DNA of 64,000 nt from Phycisphaeraceae bacterium (lineage in GTDB: Bacteria; Planctomycetota; Phycisphaerae; Phycisphaerales; Zrk34): assembly GCA_028282805.1 (NCBI GenBank), contig JANQHD010000004.1, forward strand, positions 1-64,000, in the 5' to 3' direction. Each line of letters opens with the position of its first letter. Positions within the stretch are counted from its first letter, which is position 1. The notes under the pieces were generated by a model. The model worked only from the letters and a program-made list of their open reading frames with translations. It did no database searches and was not told where the DNA came from. The position numbers and the translations under genes were made by a program. This document shows positions 7,712 through 14,264 of the stretch, one piece after another.

Positions 7712-8863
7712 TCACGCCTCGGTCGGCTGGTCGGCGTCGGCTTCGACGTCGATATCCGGCCCGGCCGGCGGTGCGCCCTCGGGGACGATGCCCTTGGCGA
7801 TCAGCACGTCGCGCTTGATCTGCTCGAACAGGTCCGGGTTGTCCTTGAGGAACTGCTTGGAGTTCTCCCGGCCCTGGCCCAGCCGCACCTCGCCGTAGCT
7901 GAACCACGCGCCCGACTTGTCGACCACCGCCTCGTTGACCGCCAGGTCCAACAGGTCGCCCGAGGCGCTGATGCCCTCGTTGAACATGATGTCGAACTCC
8001 GCGTCGCGGAACGGTGGCGCGACCTTGTTCTTCACCACGCGCGCCCGCACGCGGTTGCCCACCGCCTTGTCGCCGTCCTTGATCGAGCTGGTCCGGCGGA
8101 TGTCCAGGCGGATCGACGAGTAGAACTTCAGCGCCCGCCCGCCCGGCGTGGTCTCGGGGTTGCCGAACATCACGCCGATTTTTTCGCGCAACTGGTTGAT
8201 GAAGATCACCGTGCACTTGCTCTTGGCGATGGCGCTGGTCAGCTTGCGCAGCGCCTGGCTCATGAGCCGGGCCTGGAGGCCGACGTGGGTGTCGCCCATC
8301 TCGCCCTCGATCTCGGCGCGGGGGATCAGCGCCGCGACCGAATCGACCACGATCAAATCCACGGCGTTGGACCGCACCAACAACTCGCAAATTTCCAACG
8401 CCTGTTCGCCGGCGTCGGGCTGGCTGACGAGGAGGTTTTCGAGGTCGACGCCCAGCCGCTTGGCCCACGAGGGGTCGAGGGCGTGTTCCGCGTCGATGAA
8501 CGCCGCGACGCCGCCCTCTTTCTGGACATTGGACACGACGTGCAGGGCGAGGGTGGTCTTGCCGGAGGACTCGGGCCCGTAGAACTCGCAGACGCGTCCG
8601 CGTGGGATGCCGCGTCCGCCGAGGGCGAGGTCGAGGCTGATCGACCCGGTCTGGATGCCCGGGGGGATGTTGGACGGGTCGTCGTCGAGGCGCATGATCG
8701 AGCCTTTGCCGAAGGCGCGTTCGATCTGCGTGACCGCGCGGTCGAGTGCCGCTTCCCGCCCGTCGGCGGCGTTGGATTTCGAGCCGTTACCCTTGGCCAT
8801 GGCCGTACCCCTGCCGTTCTTAGGTGCTGATTTAGAACCGATTTTTGTCGCTGTGGCTACCAT
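7712..8863 (-). CDS. recA: Recombinase RecA
   Basis: A 383-residue DNA strand-exchange ATPase that also triggers LexA self-cleavage in the SOS response. Walker A GPESSGKT is at residues 96-103 and Walker B-like [16 protein letters not shown] follows; the DNA-binding loop region [17 protein letters not shown] is intact. The start at 8863 (MVATATK) has a good Shine-Dalgarno AGGAG 7 bp upstream; the longer open frame reaches through the promoter. Compared with E. coli RecA there is a basic N-terminal extension of about 30 residues; an internal ATG at codon 22 could give a shorter form. The gene is monocistronic, with its own promoter and terminator. Confidence 0.98.
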   Translation of the reverse strand: MVATATKIGSKSAPKNGRGTAMAKGNGSKSNAADGREAALDRAVTQIERAFGKGSIMRLDDDPSNIPPGIQTGSISLDLALGGRGIPRGRVCEFYGPESSGKTTLALHVVSNVQKEGGVAAFIDAEHALDPSWAKRLGVDLENLLVSQPDAGEQALEICELLVRSNAVDLIVVDSVAALIPRAEIEGEMGDTHVGLQARLMSQALRKLTSAIAKSKCTVIFINQLREKIGVMFGNPETTPGGRALKFYSSIRLDIRRTSSIKDGDKAVGNRVRARVVKNKVAPPFRDAEFDIMFNEGISASGDLLDLAVNEAVVDKSGAWFSYGEVRLGQGRENSKQFLKDNPDLFEQIKRDVLIAKGIVPEGAPPAGPDIDVEADADQPTEA

Positions 8864-8902
8864 AATTCGCTCCTGCCTTTCGGTCAATGTTTGGTTGATG
8901 TC

Positions 8903-8930
8903 AGGATACCCGAACATCGGCCGAACGCAA
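8903..8930 (-). promoter_or_regulatory. recA promoter overlapping a GTTC-N7-GTTC (SOS-like) box
   Basis: On the minus strand TTGCGT (-35, 8925-8930) and TATCCT (-10, 8903-8908) are 16 bp apart. The direct repeat GTTC-N7-GTTC (8912-8926) fills the spacer. This spacing is that of the alphaproteobacterial LexA operator, a known SOS box. Occupying the core promoter of recA is the expected position for a LexA repressor site. LexA specificity in this organism is not known, so operator function is inferred. Confidence 0.6.
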
Positions 8931-8992
8931 GCGCAAGTATGAACTTTACGCAACCTTTTTCACAGATGATTGAACGTGGTGCCGGGGCGGTG

Positions 8993-9187
8993 TCACTCGG
9001 CGGGGGTCTGCTCGTCGTCTGATTCGGGCTCTCCGCCCTCTTTTTCCGGGGCGTCGGGGTCGGGCCAGCCGTCCTCGGGGCGTGGGCGGTCCATCGCCTT
9101 CTTCACGGCGTCTTCCCAATCGCCGTCGAGCTTGAGGCGCTCTTCTTCCGGCCCTGGTTTCGATTTGTCGTCCTTGGGGTCGTCCAT
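8993..9187 (-). CDS. Small acidic hypothetical protein
   Basis: A 64-residue, very hydrophilic protein dominated by D, E, K and P, with one recognisable block GDWEDAVKKAMDRPRP in the middle. No signal peptide or membrane segment. I do not recognise a characterised family; short proteins with a DWEDA-KKA block seem familiar from planctomycetes, but that is a memory I cannot verify. It reads toward recA and ends about 60 bp before the recA promoter. On its upstream side the broken transposase frame stops 16 bp before its start codon, so the insertion sequence may have separated it from its original promoter. Confidence 0.55.
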   Translation of the reverse strand: MDDPKDDKSKPGPEEERLKLDGDWEDAVKKAMDRPRPEDGWPDPDAPEKEGGEPESDDEQTPAE

Positions 9188-9202
9188 GACCTGATTATAC
9201 CC

Positions 9203-10192
9203 TCACGCGGTCAGGGGATCGCGGTACGTCAGTCGTTTGCCAACCGCCCCCTGTATGGCCATCACGGTTCGCTCCCCGTCCTCCATCTCCCGGCTGTTGT
9301 AGCGGAACTCGAACTCATCGACGTAGCGTTACAGGTGCTTGCGGCTGACGTTGTGGTACACACCGAAGATGCCCCGCTTGAGGATGGAGAAGAAGCCCTC
9401 GATCGTGTTGGTCGTCACGTCGCCCCGCACGTACTCGCCGAGCGCGTGCTTGACGTGGCGGTGGCTGGCGTACTGACGACCGATGCGGAAGTACGGGCGA
9501 AGCTCATCGGTGACGAGGTGCGCCGACTTGTCGACCAGCTCGTTTACCGCTTGTTTTAAGGTCTCTGCTTTCACGTCGGGGATCACGCGCACCTTGACCT
9601 GCCCGGTCTCACGGGCGACGGTCGCGAGCACGGGCTGCTTGCTGCTGATGCCGCGTTTGTTGCGCTTCGTTGTGCCCTTGATCCAGCGGCGACGGCCACG
9701 GGGCTTGCCGCCGACATAGGTTTCGTCGACCTCGACGGTGCCGGTCAGTTTGTCGCCATCATCGTTGATTGGACTCATGGCGAAGCGGATGCGGTGCATG
9801 AGGAACAAGGCCGACTTATACGACAGACCGGTGTGCCGCTTGATCTCCAACGCCGAGACGCCCTTCTTCGACGTGCAGGCACGCCAGAACGCATAGGCCC
9901 AATGGCGGAGCGGGATACGGCTGTCCTCCAGCACCGTTCCGATGCGCACGGTGTATTGCTTTTTGCACTCCCGGCATCGCCACAGATAGCGGGCGTTCCG
10001 CTCGCCGGTCTTGGCCGATTTCATCTGGTAGACGTTCTCGCTCTGGCAATGGGCGCAGCAGGGCTTGTCACCCCAGCGCTGGCGCTCGAAGAACTCCACC
10101 GCGGCTTGCTCGTTCGCACAAGCCAGTGGAATGCTGGCAACAGTCTCGCTCTTGTCCTGTCCAACTTTGGTTTTCTCGCCTTTTTGGGCCAT
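9203..10192 (-). pseudogene. IS1595-family transposase interrupted by an in-frame TAA
   Basis: The first 287 residues (down to 9329) show an N-terminal zinc ribbon (CAHC at 46-49, CREC at 73-76) and a DDE nuclease core: D156 in VEVDETYVGG, D229 in VTDELRPY, E265 in NTIEGFFSILKRG. This is the IS1595/ISXO2 architecture. After SRKHL comes TAA (9329-9331), and the same frame continues RYVDEFEFRYNSRE to a TGA at 9203-9205. That is the usual C-terminal block of the family, so one nonsense change cut off about 41 residues. The whole catalytic triad lies before the stop, so residual activity is possible. Strong promoter, good Shine-Dalgarno (GAAAGGGG). I found no convincing terminal inverted repeats. 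Confidence 0.88.
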
Positions 10193-10213
10193 CGCTTGCC
10201 CCTTTCACGAATT

Positions 10214-10241
10214 ATTATACATGACGCAATTACTAGGTCAA
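10214..10241 (-). promoter_or_regulatory. Promoter of the IS1595 transposase
   Basis: On the minus strand TTGACC (-35) and a perfect TATAAT (-10) are 16 bp apart, 22 bp before the ATG, in DNA that is markedly AT-rich for this window. The best promoter match seen here. Confidence 0.7.
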
Positions 10242-10307
10242 GATAATACTGATAATCCTTGATTTTAGCGATTAAATGTGTGTTGATAATACGGATTGGA
10301 ATATTTA

Positions 10308-10336
10308 TTGACGATGGGCTGTCGGTCTGATAGTTT
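10308..10336 (+). promoter_or_regulatory. Candidate promoter of the 10378-12207 gene pair
   Basis: TTGACG (-35, 10308-10313) and TAGTTT (-10, 10331-10336) with a 17-bp spacer, 41 bp before the first ATG of the pair, in an AT-rich intergenic stretch. Confidence 0.45.
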
Positions 10337-10377
10337 ATGAGGCGGCGGAACACACCCAACTGTCAGGAACGACGAAC

Positions 10378-11082
10378 ATGGTAACCGAAACCCCCGTCTT
10401 GGAAGTTCTTAGCCCTGTGCTGCGACACCTAGCGCAGAACTGGCTGGACTCAAAGGCCGAGTTTGACGCGCGGCACTCCGATGCCGACCAGCTTGAACTT
10501 GGCCCCACCCATCGCGCGCTCTTCATCCAAAAGAAGACCTTGGCGCGTTGCCGGGCTGACGAACACATCATGTCTGTGCTGCGTCCAGCGCACAAACTCG
10601 GACTGCACTTTCTTGAATACTATGGCCAGGACGCGGACCTTGCCGTGCTTTTCAAGAAACTGCGCTACTGGAATGACGCGCTTCGGTCTGACGGCATCAC
10701 GACTCTTCAGCGCTCCGACCGCCTGTGTGGTCAGTTGGTCCTGAATGGTCGTAGCCTCGTACCGATCGTGTGCGGTTACACGCTATCCGAAAACATGGCC
10801 GGCTTGGCTACGATCGATCACATCTACATTGGGCTTGAAACCCATCAGGGCTTTGAGTGGGCTCATCGGATATGGTCGCTCGACCAAGGTTTCATGGTGC
10901 CACATCCCGAAGAACAGCAGCCGCTATTCCCGCAGGCGCTGGTCAAGATTCGCCGCCCGGACACCACGGTGGCAGAAGACTTGTCGAACAAGGTTGGCGT
11001 CGACTCGGAACGAAAGCGCATCCAAATGTCGCGTGATCGCGAACGAGATGCCGATACGAAGTCGATGGGCGACGGCGCGTGA
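10378..11082 (+). CDS. Hypothetical protein, partner of the XRE-ImmA gene
   Basis: A 234-residue soluble protein with no signal peptide or membrane segment. I do not recognise the family. Visible segments: an N-terminal helical stretch (LSPVLRHLAQNWLDSKAEFD), a central part with a two-cysteine region (CGQLVLNGRSLVPIVCG), and a charged, probably disordered C-terminus rich in R, D and E. The gene is 27 bp upstream of the XRE/ImmA-IrrE gene on the same strand and behind a shared promoter candidate, so the two are probably co-transcribed. Base composition is lower in GC than the core genes nearby, and it sits beside an insertion sequence; both suggest acquired DNA. Confidence 0.75.
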   Translation: MVTETPVLEVLSPVLRHLAQNWLDSKAEFDARHSDADQLELGPTHRALFIQKKTLARCRADEHIMSVLRPAHKLGLHFLEYYGQDADLAVLFKKLRYWNDALRSDGITTLQRSDRLCGQLVLNGRSLVPIVCGYTLSENMAGLATIDHIYIGLETHQGFEWAHRIWSLDQGFMVPHPEEQQPLFPQALVKIRRPDTTVAEDLSNKVGVDSERKRIQMSRDRERDADTKSMGDGA

Positions 11083-11109
11083 ATAGTCTCTTAGCGGTTT
11101 GGGTTCAAC

Positions 11110-12207
11110 ATGAAAAGACCAGTAAATACAGACATGATTGTTCTTGCGCGCGATTCACGCGGGTGGCTACAAAAAGAACTCGCAAAAAAAATCGGCGTGT
11201 CACAAGCAAAAATTTCTAAGTACGAAAACGGCTTGCTTTTGGTTTCTGACGAAGACCTAAATGCGATAGCCGCAGAAACCGGATACACAAGAGAGTTCTT
11301 CTTTTGTACTGACCCGATATACGGTCTCGGCAGTAGTTTGTTGTTCAACCGTAAGAAAAAAACTGCGCCGATAGGAAAGCAGCGGGAAGTACAAGCAAAA
11401 GTAAACATTGCCAGAATGCAGGTTGAGCGATTTCTTAGATCAGCGGAAATTGAATCGCTGAATCAATTCGAGGCGATTGATTCGCAAGACTTTGATGGCG
11501 ATGCGTCCGAGGTTGCACGGCGAGTTCGTGCTGGCTGGCGCATGCCCATGGGACCCATCCAGAGCGTGACAACGGCAATTGAATCTGCCGGTGGTGTGGT
11601 CTTACTCTGCGACTTCAATACAACCGACATTGATGCCGCGCATCTATGGGTGCCTGGCGGTCCGCCACTGTTTTGCATGAACAAGCACAGGTCGGGTGAT
11701 CGTCACAGGTTCAATCTTGCTCATGAGCTTGGTCACGCGGTCATGCACCAGTTCCCTGCTGGCGACATAGAACAGGAGGCAAACACATTTGCCGCCGAGT
11801 TTCTGATGCCCGCAAGAGAAATCTCAGAAGAACTGCACGACTTGACCCTTGAAAAACTTGCAGGGCTTAAGCAGAGGTGGCGGGTGTCAATGGCTGCACT
11901 TGTTTATCGCGCCAAAGAATTGGGATGCATCAGCAACTCAAAATACACATCGCTTTTCGCAACACTGGGCAGACTTGGGTATAGGCTGGCCGAGCCGATC
12001 GAGATAGCAATTGAACAGCCATCACTGATATACCAACTCATAGACATTCATCGAAGAGGGCTCGGGTACACCGACGGCGATCTTCTTGAATTGCTCATGA
12101 CTGATGAGCCTGACTTCATCGATGCATGTGCCAAAATAAAGCGCCCGCTAAGAATCAATGATGCGCCCATTCCGTTTGAAACACATTTGAAACGGCGTCA
12201 GGCGTAG
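11110..12207 (+). CDS. XRE-family HTH regulator fused to an ImmA/IrrE zinc peptidase domain
   Basis: A 365-residue two-domain protein. Residues about 8-62 form a Cro/C1-type helix-turn-helix (RGWLQKELAKKIGVSQAKISKYENG). Residues about 165-260 form the ImmA/IrrE (DUF955) domain with the zinc motif HELGH at 205-209 and the downstream acidic residues in EQEANTFAAEFLMP. In known relatives (ImmA of ICEBs1, IrrE/DdrO systems) the peptidase cleaves a repressor. Here both functions are in one chain, as in many mobile-element and toxin-antitoxin-like modules. AT-rich codons (AAA, ATT, AAT) differ sharply from the neighbours and indicate horizontal transfer. Confidence 0.9.
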   Translation: MKRPVNTDMIVLARDSRGWLQKELAKKIGVSQAKISKYENGLLLVSDEDLNAIAAETGYTREFFFCTDPIYGLGSSLLFNRKKKTAPIGKQREVQAKVNIARMQVERFLRSAEIESLNQFEAIDSQDFDGDASEVARRVRAGWRMPMGPIQSVTTAIESAGGVVLLCDFNTTDIDAAHLWVPGGPPLFCMNKHRSGDRHRFNLAHELGHAVMHQFPAGDIEQEANTFAAEFLMPAREISEELHDLTLEKLAGLKQRWRVSMAALVYRAKELGCISNSKYTSLFATLGRLGYRLAEPIEIAIEQPSLIYQLIDIHRRGLGYTDGDLLELLMTDEPDFIDACAKIKRPLRINDAPIPFETHLKRRQA

Positions 12208-12211
12208 AAAT

Positions 12212-12234
12212 TAAAAACCCGCCTAGCGGCGGGT
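12212..12234 (-). terminator. Rho-independent terminator for minus-strand transcripts
   Basis: The hairpin ACCCGCC-TAGC-GGCGGGT (12217-12234) is followed on the minus strand by TTTTTAA. It would end transcription from the membrane-protein genes at 12330-13068, whose RNA runs antisense through the tRNA gene. On the plus strand it is a tail hairpin 9 bp after the ImmA-type gene, without a T tract. Confidence 0.65.
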
Positions 12235-12238
12235 GGTG

Positions 12239-12323
12239 GCTCCCGTGGCGAAACCGGTAAACGCAACCCCTTTGGGTGGGGCGATCCGGGCAGGATTTGC
12301 GGGTTCGAGTCCCGCCGGGAGCA
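12239..12323 (+). tRNA. Leucine-type class II tRNA with a UGG (proline) anticodon
   Basis: An 85-nt gene folding as a complete class II cloverleaf. The acceptor stem GCTCCCG/CGGGAGC is perfect, with discriminator A. The D arm is of leucine type (TGGCG-AAACCGGTAAA-CGC). The anticodon stem is CCCC/GGGG with an A-C mismatch at 27-43 and loop TTTGGGT, giving anticodon TGG (12273-12275) followed by G37. A long variable arm (stem ATCC/GGAT) and a perfect T stem GCGGG/CCCGC with loop TTCGAGT complete it. CCA is not encoded. LeuRS does not read the anticodon in known bacteria, so this tRNA could be charged with leucine and decode proline codons. It might also be a decaying gene. It lies in the accessory island beside the ImmA-type gene. 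Confidence 0.85.
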
Positions 12324-12329
12324 ATTTGA

Positions 12330-12521
12330 TTACTCGGTGTTGTCCACACGCCCAAAAAACGGGATGTGGCGGAGAAACGCTTGCATGAAATCGGGGTCTT
12401 TTTGGGCCGACTTATTGATGCTCGCGTTTGTCTGTTCCGTTTCCGCTGCCACTTGGCGCAACAATTCCTTCACCGTTTGGCGATCCGTTTTCGGTTGATG
12501 TTGCTGCGTTGTCGTCGCCAT
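12330..12521 (-). CDS. Small hydrophilic hypothetical protein overlapping the upstream membrane gene
   Basis: A 63-residue protein rich in Q, T and K, with a predicted helical middle (TVKELLRQVAAETEQTN) and no membrane segment. It starts at 12521 inside the 3' end of the 12412-13068 gene, in another frame, with a Shine-Dalgarno-like GATGGAG 8 bp upstream; the overlap is 110 bp. It ends 6 bp from the tRNA gene. The overlap and ribosome site suggest coupled translation with the membrane protein. I do not recognise it, and an overlapping small frame in a GC-mixed region could be chance. Confidence 0.45.
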   Translation of the reverse strand: MATTTQQHQPKTDRQTVKELLRQVAAETEQTNASINKSAQKDPDFMQAFLRHIPFFGRVDNTE

Positions 12522-13068
12522 TGCTTGTTACTCCATCGGATATTTTAGCCGGAATACTGGCCACAAGGTAGGTCAAAATCGCGATAAAAATGAAGCTAAC
12601 GCCGATAACATACCAAGACTGGCCCCTTTTAAGCCTGAACCACATCTCATTGTTGCGTCGTTTTAACTCAAGGTAGGCCCTGTATGTCTTTCCAAACACC
12701 ATTTGCCGTGTGGGTTTTCCGAGGTCGCTTTGCGTCACTTCCATGACTTCTAGCGCGGTGCCCCTACTGGCGTAGCCCTTCGGCCTCAAATAAATGACCG
12801 ACAAGGACCGGCCAATTGCGCCAACCGCAGCGATCAGAACGATGTGGAGTGCGATGGTGACCGCTGGGTGCAGCATTGGCGCGCTCGTTGTCGAGTACCG
12901 CCATGCAAAGCTGAAAAACCCAAGCCCCAAAACACCAAGCCCACCAGCCGTAAGTATCTGGCTGCGTCGAGCTATCCGGGCCGCGTTTTCACACTCAGAC
13001 ATCCACAGCCGATTGGCATGGTCAATAAGGACTTCCAAGCTCGATCTTCTGTCGTGATCGCCCGGCAT
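12412..13068 (-). CDS. Hypothetical three-helix membrane protein
   Basis: A 218-residue protein with hydrophobic segments at about residues 38-56 (ILTAGGLGVLGLGFFSFAW), 68-90 (VTIALHIVLIAAVGAIG) and 152-170 (WYVIGVSFIFIAILTYLVA). Between the second and third lies a soluble basic region of about 60 residues. The C-terminal 45 residues are low-complexity, rich in G, N, S and T. No family recognised. It lies alone on the minus strand at the right edge of the accessory island, and a terminator for it is present at 12212-12234. I see no clear Shine-Dalgarno at the chosen ATG. Confidence 0.7.
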   Translation of the reverse strand: MPGDHDRRSSLEVLIDHANRLWMSECENAARIARRSQILTAGGLGVLGLGFFSFAWRYSTTSAPMLHPAVTIALHIVLIAAVGAIGRSLSVIYLRPKGYASRGTALEVMEVTQSDLGKPTRQMVFGKTYRAYLELKRRNNEMWFRLKRGQSWYVIGVSFIFIAILTYLVASIPAKISDGVTSNGDDNAATSTENGSPNGEGIVAPSGSGNGTDKREHQ

Positions 13069-13269
13069 GGTGTGAATTAAACCCGCTCGTAATTCCTAGT
13101 GCAAACGATTGCCCCCCAACATAGAGGTGGCGAGCGCAGCGGCCCTGCGCGCCAGCGAGTCCGAACAATCAAAAACCTGATAATAACCCCAGGTTACTAT
13201 CACAAAGCTCCCTTGCGTCGAGTACACGCTCGCCTTTGAAAGGTGCCACAGCAGTGAGCGGCTTGGAGT

Positions 13270-13989
13270 TCAATTTGCCTGGGTCCGACGGCGTTGGTGC
13301 CGGACGATCTCCCACGGCAGGTAGATCAGCACGTGAACCAGCAACCCCAGCAGCATCATCCACACGACGCGCAGGGGGTAGGGGCCGAGGGCGTCGACGA
13401 GCGTGGTCGCTTCGGGCTTGGTCGGGCCGATGTAGAGGTAGTTCCAACCCGTGGCGCGGTTGAGGAAGAAGATGGCCGTGGCGTAAGCGGTCGTGAAGCC
13501 CACGGTGCGCAGCAGGTCGCGGCGGTCGGGCCGATACCCGCCGGCGATCAGCATGTACAGCGCAAGGAAGACGATGATGAAGTGGTTGATCCAGAACAGC
13601 CAGAAAAAGAACTCGCCGGGGTGTTGCTGGACGACGGGGGTGATGAAGCCTTGGGTGGTCAGGCCGATGCCCCAGAAGTAGAGGATGGCCAGCAGCGGGC
13701 GGTAACCGGTCAGCACCGCCACGGGCGCGATCAGGCCGACGATGTCACAGATCTGAAGGGGCAGGTACTTGCCCGGTTCTTCCAGGGCGTAGGCCCCGTA
13801 ACCGACGACGGTGAACAGCGTCGCGGCGAGCATGGTCCAACCCAGCGCCCGGCGGAACTTCGGTTCCGTGCCACGCGCCCGCAGGCGTCGGCCCCACCAG
13901 CAACAGGCCCACGTCGCGATCACCAGGAACGCGACCGCGGCGAGGTGGCCCGGCCGGTGCACGGCGAAGGTGAACACGACGTTCGGCAT
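13270..13989 (-). CDS. TIGR02206/YwaF-like integral membrane protein
   Basis: A 239-residue protein with about seven transmembrane helices and little soluble sequence. The motif set LPLQICDIVGLIAPVAVLTG, YFWGIGLTTQGFITP, FWLFWINHFIIVFLALYM and the C-terminal NRATGWNYLYI..PKP-like block match the TIGR02206/YwaF family, whose function is not established. It starts at 13989. The 200 bp beyond its end (13069-13269) hold no gene; one weak AACCTG/CAGGTT inverted repeat is seen near 13174-13195. Confidence 0.85.
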   Translation of the reverse strand: MPNVVFTFAVHRPGHLAAVAFLVIATWACCWWGRRLRARGTEPKFRRALGWTMLAATLFTVVGYGAYALEEPGKYLPLQICDIVGLIAPVAVLTGYRPLLAILYFWGIGLTTQGFITPVVQQHPGEFFFWLFWINHFIIVFLALYMLIAGGYRPDRRDLLRTVGFTTAYATAIFFLNRATGWNYLYIGPTKPEATTLVDALGPYPLRVVWMMLLGLLVHVLIYLPWEIVRHQRRRTQAN

Positions 13990-14003
13990 GAAGGCATGAT
14001 AGC

Positions 14004-14061
14004 GGATGAGCGATGAGCGATGAGTTCATAGCCACCGAGCCATCGAGCCACCCAGCCAACG
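14004..14061. repeat. Heptamer array (3 copies) next to an octamer array (4 copies)
   Basis: GGATGAG, CGATGAG, CGATGAG (14004-14024) are followed by AGCCACCG, AGCCATCG, AGCCACCC, AGCCAACG (14030-14061). The octamers are the same family as at 6147 and 39723. No inverted octamer arm follows; a second, shorter octamer run in the same direction lies at 14165-14188 (AGCCACCG, AGCCACCC, AGATCACG). Confidence 0.8.
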
Positions 14062-14102
14062 AGGTGCCTGGGGCGTCGGTCAAAACGAATCGCGGCGCAA
14101 CT

Positions 14103-14126
14103 ATTTAGCGACGGCCCTGCGGGCCG
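14103..14126 (+). repeat. REP-like element (ATTTAGCGAC head plus GC hairpin)
   Basis: ATTTAGCGA followed by the hairpin CGGCCC-TGC-GGGCCG. The ATTTAGCGAC head is the same as in the REPINs around the RAYT gene at 17528, so this is probably a solitary, diverged member. Confidence 0.7.
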
Positions 14127-14236
14127 TTTTCGACGCGTAGCGGCGACGTGAGCGATGAGATCGTAGCCACCGAGCCACCCAGATCACGCGAGGCCCGGTT
14201 GGCCATCCGGACCTGCGCTACGCTACGGTCCGGCTT

Positions 14237-14264
14237 GGAACTTAAAACCTGGAACCCGGAACTC
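14237..14264. repeat. Single arm of four heptamers (GGAACNN)
   Basis: GGAACTT, AAAACCT, GGAACCC, GGAACTC. It touches the stop codon of the Na/Pi transporter gene on the minus strand. No inverted partner arm was found nearby. Confidence 0.6.

Noticed and set aside
9185-10241. Terminal inverted repeats of the IS1595 element
   Set aside because: Only short chance similarities (such as ATTATAC on both sides) were seen; I could not define element ends.
12239-12323. tRNA-Ser or selenocysteine tRNA
   Set aside because: Long variable arm is shared, but the D arm is leucine-type, the acceptor stem has 7 pairs, and the anticodon is not UCA.
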